This document shows, piece by piece, positions 1 to 9,824 of a stretch of DNA of 64,000 nt; within the stretch, counting starts at the first letter, position 1; every line of letters starts with the position of its first letter. The position numbers and the translations under genes are program-made. The notes under the pieces were generated by a model. It made no database searches, had not been told where the DNA came from, and saw only the letters and a program-made list of their open reading frames with translations. Origin of the DNA: Riptortus pedestris (lineage: Eukaryota; Arthropoda; Insecta; Hemiptera; Alydidae); assembly GCA_019009955.1 (NCBI GenBank), contig CM032233.1, forward strand, positions 82,033,001-82,097,000, given 5' to 3'.

Positions 1-780
1 AGAAAAATGAAATGTGGCGGCAGTCGATAAAGATAGTGAAGGAGTAGGGTAGGGGAAGGCACTTCATTTTTTTTGCCCTGAAGCAAGCCAACGACGTCGG
101 ATCTGATTCACGTGAACACACAAAACAAGGAAAACTTTGCCCCAAAACATCCTTGCTATCATATATACATTTAAATCCTTACAAATGTTTGATACTTGGA
201 ACAGTAGGATAGTCTCAGAATATGCCGTCCAATGCTCCGATAACAAGGAATCCTAAACACTTATTTACATTTACTCCAAACCCGTTGTGTGAAGCTGCGA
301 TCTGAATACAGTCAAGTTATTCTTCCTCCTGATCGATCTTTACGATTCCTCTGTATTTAAAACTTACTTAAAAATTAGGAAGCAAATAACTAGTTGTACC
401 AATTCTTTTTCTGGTGTTTGGTCTATAAGTATAACAAACCCTCTATTAGCATGCTGGGTCCCTCTCGTCTTGTATTAAAATGTTTGTTTTTTACAAGTTC
501 ATAGGACTTTCTTCATCAGGAAAATACGTACTATTATTAATATATTGATATGACAATCAATATCAAGTAATAACCTATTAGTTGTATCTAGCACAAAACC
601 TGTACCCGAACTAACAAAACTTAGACTAAAAAAGTCAAATCGAATTCTGTAATTCCTCAAAAGGCAGGAAGGGAAGCCAAACTTGCTTAAATTGTTTTAA
701 AATGGTTGTGTGTGGTGCCTAAAGTTATTGTGTGCCCCGCGTGCTGAAGAAAAATAAATAAAAGAAAGGCTGAAATATCA
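1..780. other. Unassigned AT-rich sequence
   Basis: No splice-bounded coding exon, RNA gene or recognisable transposon end was seen on either strand. The short minus-strand open frame at 64-246 has no recognisable motif. It probably lies in an intron of the gene whose exons lie at 2190-2393 and 8050-8163, downstream of the second of these; this is inferred from position only. Confidence 0.4.
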
Positions 781-813
781 AACTGTGGCTCATTCCGTAG
801 TTTAATAACTATA

Positions 814-857
814 CCTACACACATACACACACACATACACACACACACACACACAGA

Positions 858-892
<35 letters not shown>

Positions 893-916
893 GTACACAT
901 ATGTGTGTGTGTGTCT
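814..916. repeat. (CA)n/(TG)n microsatellite
   Basis: A CA dinucleotide run with a few TA and GA interruptions switches to TG through ACACATATGTGTGT, making a small palindromic turn near 895-912. Cysteine/valine-rich open frames over it are artefacts. Confidence 0.95.
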
Positions 917-944
917 AATTAACAAACGTCTTTCCTGCATTTGT

Positions 945-1625
945 ATAGAAACAACCCCGAACACTAGATAAAAATAAAATTTTTCACTTCCGCTATAATT
1001 TTTATCGTATATTTCGTTTATAATTCGCTATACGAAAAAAGTGTGTATAACAAAAGTTACTCTAAATAGCAAAATAAACAACTTTTGTTAAGTTCACATT
1101 TGCCGATAAACCAATAGGAAACGAAATATCGCTATTTTTAATTTCTGGCTTCCCTTAAAACCCCCACTCCTGCCCGTCCCTAGAAATGTTGGTATGGCTT
1201 CTTATAATGAAAGCGTTAGTGCTAATACACATACCGAGTTTTATTTATTTCGGTTGGGTCTTTTGTCCCAAATAATATTGTTGACTTCCGCTATAGTCAT
1301 AAGCGTATAACTCATTTAAACTTCGGAATACGATGAAAGTGTTTATGACAAAAGTTACTCTAAATAACAAAATAAACAACTTTTGTTATGTGCATATTTG
1401 CAAAAAAAACAATAGAAAACGAAATATCACGACTTTTAATTTCAGGCCTCCCTTATAACCCCCACTCCTGTTCGTCTCAGAGAAAATTAATATAGCCTAT
1501 CTCTCAAGTTGGACCAGACTGCTCACGGTGTGCCAATTTAATTTAAAATCGGTTAAGTAGTTTAGGAGTCCATCGCGGACAAACATCGTGACAGGAGATT
1601 TATATATATTAAGATTATTATTTTT
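945..1625 (-). mobile_element. Non-autonomous Helitron-like repeat, two tandem partial units
   Basis: Two similar units (about 945-1190 and 1240-1500) share AACAAAAGTTACTCTAAATA, a cytosine-rich stretch (CCCCCACTCCTG) and a block rich in AACGAAATATC. The right side ends with AAATCGGTTAAGTAGTTTAG and a GACAGGAGATTTATATATAT tail. Read on the minus strand, that tail is the type of 5' start seen in arthropod non-autonomous Helitrons. Relatives lie at 8430-8700, 34157-34773 and 59815-60540. No protein is encoded. Confidence 0.5.
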
Positions 1626-1650
1626 CTGACCTTATGGCTCAAAATATATT

Positions 1651-1652
<2 letters not shown>

Positions 1653-1690
<38 letters not shown>
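1653..1690. repeat. (TA)n microsatellite
   Basis: TA dinucleotide run followed by a short TG run. Confidence 0.9.
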
Positions 1691-1693
<3 letters not shown>

Positions 1694-2165
1694 CTGTGTT
1701 GTGTGTATCTTTTAGCATACCTTTTGTTGTAAACTTATGCAATTATAAACTGGAATACTTCACAATTGCAGTTTATCTACGCCTTTTAGAGAGCGGTTTT
1801 TTTTTTACCACTTTTACCTTGTGATATCTCAGCTTGTAGTCAAAACTAAAATGAAATTTATATGTACATGTTACTGCCATAGAGTACTACCTCTGGCAAG
1901 AATTTGAGATTTTTATATTTTGCTCCATCAAAGTAAAAAATTTTAAATGGTGATTTTAAACATCCAACATGTAAGGGTGCTGTATAAAAAAGAAATCATA
2001 TTTTTTAAAAACAGTGAAGCAACCAAATTAATATTTTGTGGACGATTTGAAATGGATTGACCCCTAGGCTAATGCTTCGAGCGAAAAGCTTCGTTTACTG
2101 TCATCATTCATTAATGTTATCGTGAACATGAATTGTCATGATTTACCATTGGATATATCAATATG
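1691..2165. other. Intronic sequence, nothing recognised
   Basis: AT-rich stretch just 3' (minus-strand sense) of the Ig exon. No repeat family or exon identified. It is presumed to be the start of the following intron because a GTAAGT donor directly abuts the exon. Confidence 0.4.
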
Positions 2166-2189
2166 AATATTAAAAGAAAAAGTACTTAC

Positions 2190-2393
2190 GATTCATGTCG
2201 AGAGTAACTGAAGCTGCTATTGGAGGGAGGTGCTCATTGTTGGAGGCCTGGCAGGTGAAAACTGCACGGAGGTGTCTTCTCTCCAGCCCAGATACGGTCA
2301 GCACGTTTCGAACACGCCTTTCTGAAATCAACTCATAAGAATCGTCCAGGAGAGCGTGCTCCAGCCACCAGGTCACCTTCGGTAATGGCCGTC
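2190..2393 (-). CDS. Ig-domain exon (second half) of a Sidestep-family cell-surface protein
   Basis: On the minus strand this 204 bp exon lies between a TTTTTAG acceptor (AG at 2394-2395) and a GTAAGT donor (2184-2189). It starts and ends in phase 1. It encodes [20 protein letters not shown], then a segment with a GLERRHL turn, then [14 protein letters not shown], and ends ASVTLDMN. The core tryptophan (VTWW), the strand-F cysteine (CQASN) and the LDMN linker are hallmarks of Sidestep-type Ig proteins, the receptors for Beaten-path ligands in arthropod axon guidance. It joins in frame to the exon at 8050-8163, which supplies the first cysteine. Nothing is truncated inside the exon. Which sidestep paralogue it is, or whether it is another related Ig protein, cannot be decided from one domain. 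Confidence 0.87.
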
Positions 2394-2465
2394 CTAAAAA
2401 TGTTATTTATTAGTATCAAGCACGGGTACATACATTTGTAAACACAACAAGGGGAAATCAACTAC

Positions 2466-3105
2466 AATACAATTAAGAGTCACCATCACAAATGCACACA
2501 ATTTCTAACAGAACATGGACAGACAGGACATTATTTAACAAGATTTAAAAGTCATGACAAAGACAAATGTACTTGCGACTCACAGACAATAAAAACGTTT
2601 TTACATATACTTTATGACTGTTCAACATTCATAAAGATAGATGGAAATTTATTAATGAACATATTTTTAAAAGGAGGTAATTGGCCAGAACCACCTCATA
2701 TTATATTTAATAAATATAATAAAGAACTTATAAAGTGTATCAAAAGAATAGAAATAGATGTAGCAAAAATACATTAGAATGTAAAGTTGATTGTGAGGAA
2801 TGAGTATTATAATTCAATATATTTACCTTACATAGACTCGCAAATTAAACATCGGTTGAGTTTAATTTTAATTAATTGTTTTTTTTGTTCTTATTTTATT
2901 TATTTTTTTAATTTCATTTATTAATTTTATTTGTAATTATCTTACTTATTTTATTTTATTATTATCATTGTTTATATTATATTTGAGTAAATAGTTGATT
3001 AACGTGTATATATTGTAAAATATAAATGTATTTAAACATAATCATACATGTAATATGCCATGTGGCAATGGAACATGTATTCAAATAAATAACTCTTCAT
3101 AGGGT
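2466..3105 (+). pseudogene. LINE-A: C-terminal coding tail and 3' UTR of a non-LTR retrotransposon
   Basis: An open frame reaches a TAG stop at 2775-2777. It contains CTQFLTEHGQTGHYLTRFK, KDKCTCD and TFLHILYDC, the conserved region downstream of RNase H in Jockey/I-type elements, including the CxC and histidine spacing, then GGNWPEPP near the end. There is no upstream RT, so the copy is 5' truncated. The 3' UTR is AT-rich and ends near 3100 with ATGCCATGTGGCAATGG followed by AAATAAATA. It inserted about 70 bp upstream of the Ig exon on the opposite strand. Confidence is high for retrotransposon origin and lower for clade. Confidence 0.8.
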
Positions 3106-3171
3106 TACTGTGAGGAGAAAAAAGAAAGAAAAAGGAAATCAAAAAATCATACAACCGTTCAAGAGAACATG

Positions 3172-3533
3172 AACATAATTTTAAAAGGAGGTAATTGGCC
3201 AGAGCCACCTTACATTTCATTAAATAAATATAATAAAGAACTCATAAAGTTTATCAAAAGTATAGATATGGATCTAGCAAAAATACATTAGAATATATAG
3301 TTATTTATAAGGAAAGATAATTATATTTCAATATATCTGCCTTACATAGACTCGAAAATTAAAGAAGAGAAAATGCGTAACAAAGGATGAGTTTAACTTT
3401 ATTCAATTTGTCTGTTTGGTTTTTTTTCATTTTCATTTAATAATTTTAATTGTAATTACCTTGGTTATTTCATAATTTTATTTTTTATTTTATTTATTTT
3501 TTAATATATTTTTATTTATTTTTTATTATAAAT

Positions 3534-3578
<45 letters not shown>

Positions 3579-3715
3579 CAATATGGTAATAACCTATTAA
3601 ATAGTTTATATTGTAAAAATGTATTTGAACACAATCATATATGTAATACGCCATTTGGCCATGGAAAATGTACTCAAATAAATAATTTCTCTTAGTAGAG
3701 TTACTATGAGGAGAA
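3172..3715 (+). pseudogene. LINE-A second copy: last codons and 3' UTR
   Basis: A second, shorter copy of the same 3' end lies in tandem. The frame reads MNIILKGGNWPEPPY through LAKIH and a TAG stop near 3290, then a matching 3' UTR ending TACGCCATTTGGCCATGG and CAAATAAATA near 3690. A (TA)n tract (3541-3578) interrupts the UTR. Divergence from the first copy indicates separate insertion or an old duplication. Confidence 0.75.
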
Positions 3716-3799
3716 AAAATATACATAAAAGGGGAAAACAAATTTTAAAATAAATACCAAAAATGATCAAATTCTTAACGGAATATCATGCAAAAACAT

Positions 3800-4113
3800 G
3801 ATGCCACTAGACTTTCAGGCCTGACTCAGCCATTTTCGGCCTTGACCTTCAGTTTTACTTGAAACGTTAAAATATCGAGAATTTATACATATACATATAT
3901 ACCCCCCTCAGAACCAATTTTCAAACTTGATTTTTATTTAGCTTTACATAAAACGTTTATATATTGAGTTTGGTAAACAGAAATTGGGACCAGCTGAGCA
4001 GACCTCATTTTTGCCATCTATTATTAGGTAGGCCGATGGACATTTGAAGTCACTTATCGAGTCATGAATACAACCTCAATAGCTTATTTCCCTTAAGAGA
4101 AATCTGCTAAAAA
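3800..4113 (-). mobile_element. INE-R fragment, palindrome-end half
   Basis: Carries the conserved block with the GATGGACATTTGAAG motif, CAACCTCAATAGC and a diverged palindrome (TTTCCCTTAAGAGAAATCTG) at its right end. The microsatellite is reduced to a short ATACATATATAC remnant. The hairpin end is missing. Confidence 0.75.
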
Positions 4114-4484
4114 TAGGCTCGAAGTGTTTCATTTCATTAAAATAAGAGAAAAGTAGAGAGTACAAAATTGCAAAGAGCTAATTCAAATTTTAACATATGG
4201 GAAGGGACACACAAAAAATCAGATACAGTATGCTATATATTATGGTATCGCATATGAATTTGAATGCACTAGAAAATCTTGTAGCATGAATTCCCTTTTA
4301 AGATAAGAGGCAGTGTTTTGGAAGTAAGCCGCTGATAAGGAGGATAAGACAGCTTCGCTTAGATATGCCAAACCAATCTGCATAAAGTTGGTTGCCGGAT
4401 AAAGTTAGTTCAACCAGCTTCTCGTGTATCTCAATAACTGGGCAAGTTAAATCAAATTCTCGGATGTATATTATATTTTTTATG
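4114..4484. other. Intronic sequence, nothing recognised
   Basis: No exon or repeat family identified. A 99-residue minus-strand frame overlapping 4298-4597 runs from unassigned sequence into INE-R sequence and is not a gene. Confidence 0.4.
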
Positions 4485-4676
4485 ATTGAGGTTGTACTCA
4501 TGATGCGATTTTCAAAAAAACAAATCGTCAAATGTCCATCGAACCAAACGAAGAGATGGCGAACATGAGGTCCGTGCAAAATTATATACTTACACACACT
4601 TTATTCTGTTAACGCTCTAGAGGTTGCAATTCTCGTTTGATCATTTCCAAACTCGATATTTATAGGTTTCATGTAC
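4485..4676 (+). mobile_element. INE-R fragment cut by the next copy
   Basis: Starts inside the conserved block (ATTGAGGTTGTACTCATGA) without the palindrome. It runs past a rudimentary microsatellite to TTTCATGTAC and is then interrupted exactly where the opposite-strand copy begins with AAAAAGTCCGTCACG. Confidence 0.75.
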
Positions 4677-5916
4677 AAAAAGTCCGTCACGCAGGGGCTG
4701 CATAAACTAAGCAGATTTCCCACGTGAAGTTTTACAATAGAGAAATCTGTATACTGGTAACACTAAACACCACTGTGGATAAATACAAACGGTAATGAGA
4801 AATCTTTCAGTTAATTTTAATAAGCTCCCAACAGAAACAGCTTCTGAATTGTAAACAAATAGGTCTGCTAACAACTCAGTGCTGAACAGATAAACAGACA
4901 TATTCTTCACCGGAAAGGAAAACAATTACTGATATACATCTGAATATAACAAATTAACTTTATTGCGAACTATTTACTATATCTAGTGCTACAATTTATA
5001 ATGAATCAGAATAATTTATATTTTAATAACTCAAATTTTAGTAGTCCAAGATCTAAACAGAGGGGGGGGGGCGGACGAACAAACGTATTTGCATATATCT
5101 CACAAAGTAAAAGGTTATACGACAAGAAGGTTAGACGTAGCAGCGTAGTAGGAAACGGCCGAACTAATCCGGAAACTTACGACAATAGCCGATCTCGTCT
5201 GTTCATCACTCTCACTTAATAAAAATGTAAATATCTCGGTTAATATTCAAGATAGAGAATAAATGTATATATTAATATTTATAGTAAATTTAATTTGCAA
5301 TAAGATTGGTTCTATACACTTTTTCGATCCGATGTACAGTAACGGAGATATTTCGAATTCTCGAAAATCCTCCCTCTACCCCCCCCCCCCCTTTCACTGG
5401 TCCCATTTCAGCCATTAATGAACTTGATCTTTCTTTTTACATAAAACGATTAAATATCGATTTTGGTAAGGATAAAATTATAGCAATAATAGACAGCTTT
5501 AACAAATTATAGCAATAATTGTTAAAACACATAAAAATAGTTCAATCATGATATAATAACTACAGTACAACAATTATAATATAGTTTAACAAACAAAGAC
5601 AATATACAAAACATACAAAAGGCTGTGACCCTGCTGTGTAAACCAAACAAGGAAAGTTACTATAATCCTAGTCATAGTGCAATAACCATGTATAATAGTT
5701 TGTAGGTATCTTTAGTCTTGGTAATTAATAATAAGAAAAAAACACCCTTTTAGAATAATGTGTAATAACAATGTGCAATATTATAAAGTAGTACCTGTAA
5801 TTTTTACAGCCCTGAAGAAGAGAAAATAAAGATTCTCGAAATATCGGCATAAACTAAGATTTATTTCACCAACATTGACCAAAACTCCAAAAAGAATAAC
5901 ACACCATATATATGTG

Positions 5917-5965
<49 letters not shown>

Positions 5966-6088
5966 GAACGGACCGCTTTTTCGTCATCTCCTGGCTATGA
6001 TCGATGGACATTTGAAGACATTTTTCGAAAATCGCGTCATGAGTACGACCTCAATAGCTGATTTCCCTTAAGGGAAATCTGCTAAAAG
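4677..6088 (-). mobile_element. INE-R copy with about 0.45 kb of foreign sequence inside
   Basis: The hairpin end is at the left (AAAAAGTCCGTCACGCAGGG) and the palindrome end at the right (GATTTCCCTTAAGGGAAATC at 6060-6079). Between about 5485 and 5930 the expected sequence is replaced by unrelated DNA. That DNA includes a block (5805-5905: GAAAATAAAGATTCTCGAAA, CACCAACATTGACCAAAACT) that matches one arm of the fold-back element at 60599-60913. The (TA)n tract at 5931-5960 is in the usual family position. A C13 run at 5381-5393 is the complement of the family's G-rich tract. Confidence 0.85.
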
Positions 6089-6094
6089 TACAGA

Positions 6095-6733
6095 TATGTT
6101 CTTTAAAAGTCTTCAAAATCGGAGCAGTGGAAGGGGGAGGGGTAAGGGGAGGGGAATTTCGAAATATCTTCGTTATTATACGACGGATAGAAAAAATGTA
6201 CAGTATCAATCTTATTGCAAATTTAATGCCCTGTACACGGTGGAATAAATATTGTTTCTCTATCTTGAATATTAACCTAACCGAGATATTTGCATCTTTT
6301 AGTTTTCAGCCTGAAGGCTGTTTAACGGAATAAACCCCAACTTATATCATAATAACAATAGGCTGTTATACCATGAACCACGTTATTCGAAGCTTAAATA
6401 ACCAATATTGCTTTCATTGAACTGTTACTGTGTGATAAATACAAATATATCGTATGATGTCATCAATTAAGATTTTACGTTATTAACTCGATGTTTACTT
6501 GATTATACCACATTCGATATTTAAACGTTCCATTCATCACTAAGTCATGTAAGTTATCAGTCATGTCGAAAAACTTTAAAGAACCAATCTTGCTAGACTA
6601 TTGATGCTCTATAATTGTTGTCCTAAACAACAAACTCTTTAAATAGAGTATATATGGTGAGGTGAGATCAGTAGTGTACCATACCAGCACGTGGGAAATC
6701 TGCTTAGTTTACGCAGCGGGAGTGACGGACTTT
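6095..6733 (+). mobile_element. INE-R copy, long internal variant, palindrome end missing
   Basis: Begins in the G-rich tract region (about 6115) and ends with the hairpin end (GCAGCGGGAGTGACGGAC). It contains an extra block also seen in the copies at 9825-10443 and 31885-33227 (TTACGTTATTAACTCGATG), so the family has long and short internal forms. The last T-run (6731-6735) is shared with the next copy. Confidence 0.8.
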
Positions 6734-6861
6734 TTAGCAAATTTCCATTAAGGGAAATCAGCTATTGAGGTCGTACTCATGACGCGATTTTCGAAAAATG
6801 TCTTCAAAAGTCCATCGATCCTACCCAGGAGATGACGAAAATGAGGTCCGTTCAAAACTCC

Positions 6862-6951
<90 letters not shown>

Positions 6952-7454
6952 CTCTAAACGCTCTAGCGGTCGCAATTTTTGTTAAATCGTTACCAAACTC
7001 GATATTTAATCGTTTTATTCAAAAAGATAGATCATGGTCGTGAATGGCTGAAATCCGACCAGTGGGTATACGAATATACGAAATCCTACCGCTTAAACCC
7101 CCAAGCGGTAGGATTTCATAAATTTGAAATATCTCCGTTATTATGAGTCAGATCGAAAACTTGTATAGAACCAATCTTATTGCGAATGCAATGTTAAATG
7201 TATAAATGTTGTTACGTACGTTTTTTCACTATCTTGATTATTAACCGAGATATTTGCATTTTTTAGTTTTCGGCCTTCAGTAATCCCCAACTCCTTCTCA
7301 TGTCATATTGACAGTAAGGTGTTATATTATGAAGCACATTATTTGAAGCCTAAATACCAAATATTGTTCTCACTTTTACGTTTTGAGGTAAATGCAAATA
7401 CCTGACGCGCGTGGGAAATCTACTTAGTTCACGTAGCCGGAGTAACGGATTTTT
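6734..7454 (+). mobile_element. INE-R copy, essentially full length
   Basis: This is the clearest complete copy. It has a palindrome end with a short change (AAATTTCCATTAAGGGAAATC), the conserved block ending GAGGTCCGTTCAAAAC, a (CT)n plus (TA)n microsatellite (6861-6950), CTCTAGCGGTCGCAATTTTT, then the body and GTGGGAAATCTACTTAG with a diverged hairpin and GTAACGGATTTTTTAG. The usual G-rich tract is replaced by a perfect inverted repeat (7080-7117). No coding capacity. Confidence 0.88.
7080..7117. repeat. Perfect 15-bp inverted repeat with 8-nt loop
   Basis: GAAATCCTACCGCTT at 7080-7094 and its exact reverse complement at 7103-7117, separated by AAACCCCC. It lies where other INE-R copies have the G-rich tract. 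Confidence 0.95.
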
Positions 7455-7535
7455 TAGTGATTCTGTGGTGGCTTTTGTTTATATTCTATTTTTAAATCCA
7501 TGAGATAAGTCAAAGACAACTATGCACAGTTGTTT

Positions 7536-7540
<5 letters not shown>

Positions 7541-7595
<55 letters not shown>

Positions 7596-7693
7596 TATCT
7601 TTGAGTTGGACCTCATTTTCGTCATCTTTTGGGTAGGATCAAAAGATATTTGAAGATATTTCTAAAAAATCGCGCCACGAGTTCAACCTCATC
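7541..7693 (-). mobile_element. INE-R fragment with (TA)n
   Basis: The (TA)n tract at 7541-7592 is followed by GACCTCATTTTCGTCATC, a diverged GATGGACATTTGAAG-type block and AATCGCGCCACGAGTTCAAC. It stops before the palindrome. Confidence 0.7.
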
Positions 7694-8049
7694 AGATGTA
7701 ATAAATAATAAATGAAATATTTCTTTAAATCTATAGGATCTTAGTTGGCGACTGGTTTTTAAATGATATACATGATAGTTTGGTATTGGGGTGAAAGTGC
7801 TCAACCAATAAATAAATAAACTCATCTTTTTATTTGATTACTCCTTGTAAATGATACTAACATTATACATCGAAATGATTATGTAATGTAGATTTATTTG
7901 AAAGATGTCTAACTGTGATATATACCAAACAAATGCGTTTCTCTATTTATTAAAATAACAAATAATAATACTACATAATTTCTATTAAAAACTTTTATAA
8001 ATATTCCTCCAGCTTTGGCTATAAGAATTTCAAACAATCGATTAGTTAC
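7694..8049. other. Intron directly downstream of the first Ig exon
   Basis: Unique AT-rich sequence with no repeat recognised. On the minus strand it begins with the GTAACTAAT donor at 8041-8049. Confidence 0.6.
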
Positions 8050-8163
8050 CTCCTGTAGAAATGCACGTGATGTGAACAGTCGATCCTTCATTGTAGGGGC
8101 CAAGAATATAGTGAGGAATATGCTCTCCTTTCTCATCGAGGACACTTAGTTGTTCAGGTGGAA
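8050..8163 (-). CDS. Ig-domain exon (first half) of the Sidestep-family protein
   Basis: This 114 bp minus-strand exon lies between a CTGTTACAG acceptor (8164-8172) and a GTAACT donor (8044-8049). Both boundaries are phase 1. It encodes PPEQLSVLDEKGEHIPHY, then ILGPYNEGSTVHITCISTG, and the last base G joins GA of the next exon to make glycine. The result is ISTGG followed by RPLPKVTWW. The opening PPE motif, GPYNEG and the strand-B cysteine (ITC) pair with the cysteine in CQASN of exon 2190-2393 to complete one Ig domain. The frame is distinct from the methionine-started open frame over the same bases, which is spurious. The next upstream exon was not found in the window. Confidence 0.87.
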
Positions 8164-8267
8164 CTGTAACAGAGATAAAGCAAAATTAATAAAAAAAAAA
8201 ATACAACGTAAACATTGAAGACAAAAAATAAATTGTTGCAAATCATATTCAATTAGAAAATAACGCT

Positions 8268-8271
8268 TTCG

Positions 8272-8336
<65 letters not shown>
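8268..8336. repeat. (TA)n microsatellite
   Basis: TA dinucleotide run with one TT interruption, in the intron upstream of the first Ig exon. Confidence 0.95.
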
Positions 8337-8340
<4 letters not shown>

Positions 8341-8429
8341 GTAACCTCTGTCTGTACATTGATTTTTTCCCCGAATTTTCACAATAACTTTTCGTTTCAC
8401 ATGTCATAGACACCATAACTGCATTTTGT

Positions 8430-8700
8430 TTCTTTCGTGTGTGTTTGTTTGTTACCTTTTCAGGCATAAACGGCTGAACCGAATTTCATGAAACTTGGTA
8501 TGTATATTAGTACTAACCCAACTTAGACTTTAGGCTTTATTAATATTCTCTGAGACGAACAAGAGTGGAGTTTATAAGGGAAGCCTGAAATTAAAAATAG
8601 CGATATTTCGTTTCCTATTGTTTTTTCGGCAAATATGAACATATCAAAAGCTGTTTACTTTTTCATTTAGAGTAACTTTTGTTTTATAATTTTTTTTTTG
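8430..8700 (+). mobile_element. Helitron-like 5' fragment
   Basis: CGGCTGAACCGAATTTCATG followed by AAACTTGGTATGTATATTAG, then the AACAAGAGTGGAGTTTATAA and AGCGATATTTCGTTTCC blocks. These are the reverse complement of the repeat at 945-1625. It ends in AGAGTAACTTTTG. No 3' terminus seen. Confidence 0.45.
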
Positions 8701-9300
8701 TAAAATAAAGTATGAAGCAAGTAATTGAGAAACGTTCTTGTAATGAAGAAACATTTTTAGTATTGTGAAGATAATGTAATCAGATTTGTTAATATAATTT
8801 AATGTATTACAGGATTGAAATCCTAAATGAGTTGGCACCACTGAGCCTAGGGAGGTGTGGAGTGGGGATTACTTCCTTTGTCCTATCTATTCTGCCACTT
8901 TTCTGGGATCCCATATTAGTCTATGTTTACAAGATAATTGATGTTTACACTTTTAGCAATGTAGTGTTATTCTCAGGAATGTGAATTTGTTTAATAATCA
9001 TAAATAAATAATTTAAAAGTATGACCGCAGGGGAGGTACACCCAGTTATTTCTGGTATTTATTAACTCTACACCGTTAATATATGATGTATTTACTGAAC
9101 ACGCCATGTACCAATATAGAATATACAGTTTACAATCGAGACTTACAAAAGAGTATTTTTAATGGCGGTTATGACGTACTTAAAACAGCTGTCACCGTTC
9201 GGCTTTGTACCGCATCAAGGGAAAAGAAATTTTATTCATACATGGTTTGGATGACAGAATACTTTCTATGATTATGAATTATATGGTCCATTACGTTATA
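8701..9300. other. Unassigned intronic sequence
   Basis: Short frames at 8802-8984 and 9083-9271 have no recognisable domain and no splice-site support. No repeat family recognised. Confidence 0.4.
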
Positions 9301-9528
9301 AAAAAATTACATAATATAAGAGACGGGAAATATAGAAATATTGATGACAGAGACACCTTACAGAACCAATAATTTTATTATTATCAAATCCACAGCAACG
9401 ACACGTATCAATCCTAAACACTGGGACGGGGAATGTCAAAATATTGTGCCAAGTAAGCCTTACCAAAAAATTACCATCACCATTCAGCCTCAAATGAATT
9501 CCCTGGCGAAGCCGGGTACCTTAGATAG

Positions 9529-9560
<32 letters not shown>
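9301..9560 (+). mobile_element. Possible Helitron 3' end inserted next to (TA)n
   Basis: The sequence ends with a hairpin CCTGGC-GAA-GCCGGG (about 9501-9515), then TACCTTAGATAG followed by (TA)n (9527-9556). A hairpin shortly before a CTRR-like end at an A/T target is the Helitron 3' layout, but the last bases are degenerate, so this is tentative. Confidence 0.35.
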
Positions 9561-9645
9561 TGAGTCAGATAAAAAATGTAATATTAATAATTTTGTTGTT
9601 AAATCAAATAAAGGGTTAGAACCGCCAGTATAAATGATACTGTTG

Positions 9646-9771
9646 TAGTAGACTGGCATTGTCCTTTCGTTGCGAAGGCACCTTCCTTTAAGCCCGTCAA
9701 ACGTTATACTCCCTTTGACGGGCTTGAAGATGATGCCATTGCATCGGAAGCACAATGCCAGCTCTACTCGA
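9646..9771. repeat. Nested inverted repeat / stem-loop
   Basis: Outer arms CTGGCATTGT (9653-9662) and ACAATGCCAG (9752-9761) extend inwards with mismatches. The inner arms AAGCCCGTCAAA (9690-9701) and TTTGACGGGCTT (9714-9725) are perfect, with a 12-nt loop. Together they form one long imperfect hairpin, as in a fold-back MITE. No coding frame is convincing. Confidence 0.8.
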
Positions 9772-9824
9772 CAATCAGCCAGTGACGACGGTCTTCACCG
9801 ACAGGTATGACAACATTTTGTTGT

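Noticed and set aside
5984..6088. INE-R palindrome read as a terminal inverted repeat of a TTAA-specific (piggyBac) transposon
   Set aside because: TTAA lies at the centre of a palindrome inside the element, not as a flanking duplication, and the other end is a hairpin with GACGGAC plus T-run. The layout fits Helentron-type elements better.
6798..7043. Plus-strand open frame with long SLSLSL and YIYIYI runs
   Set aside because: It spans an INE-R copy through (CT)n and (TA)n. The peptide is a microsatellite translation. The same applies to the frames at 5781-6011, 8146-8400, 31912-32235, 34052-34336, 40801-40989, 45014-45238, 50103-50315, 57737-58099 and 60754-60978.
7909..8145. 78-residue methionine-started minus-strand frame
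   Set aside because: The real coding frame of this interval is different and bounded by splice sites (8050-8163).
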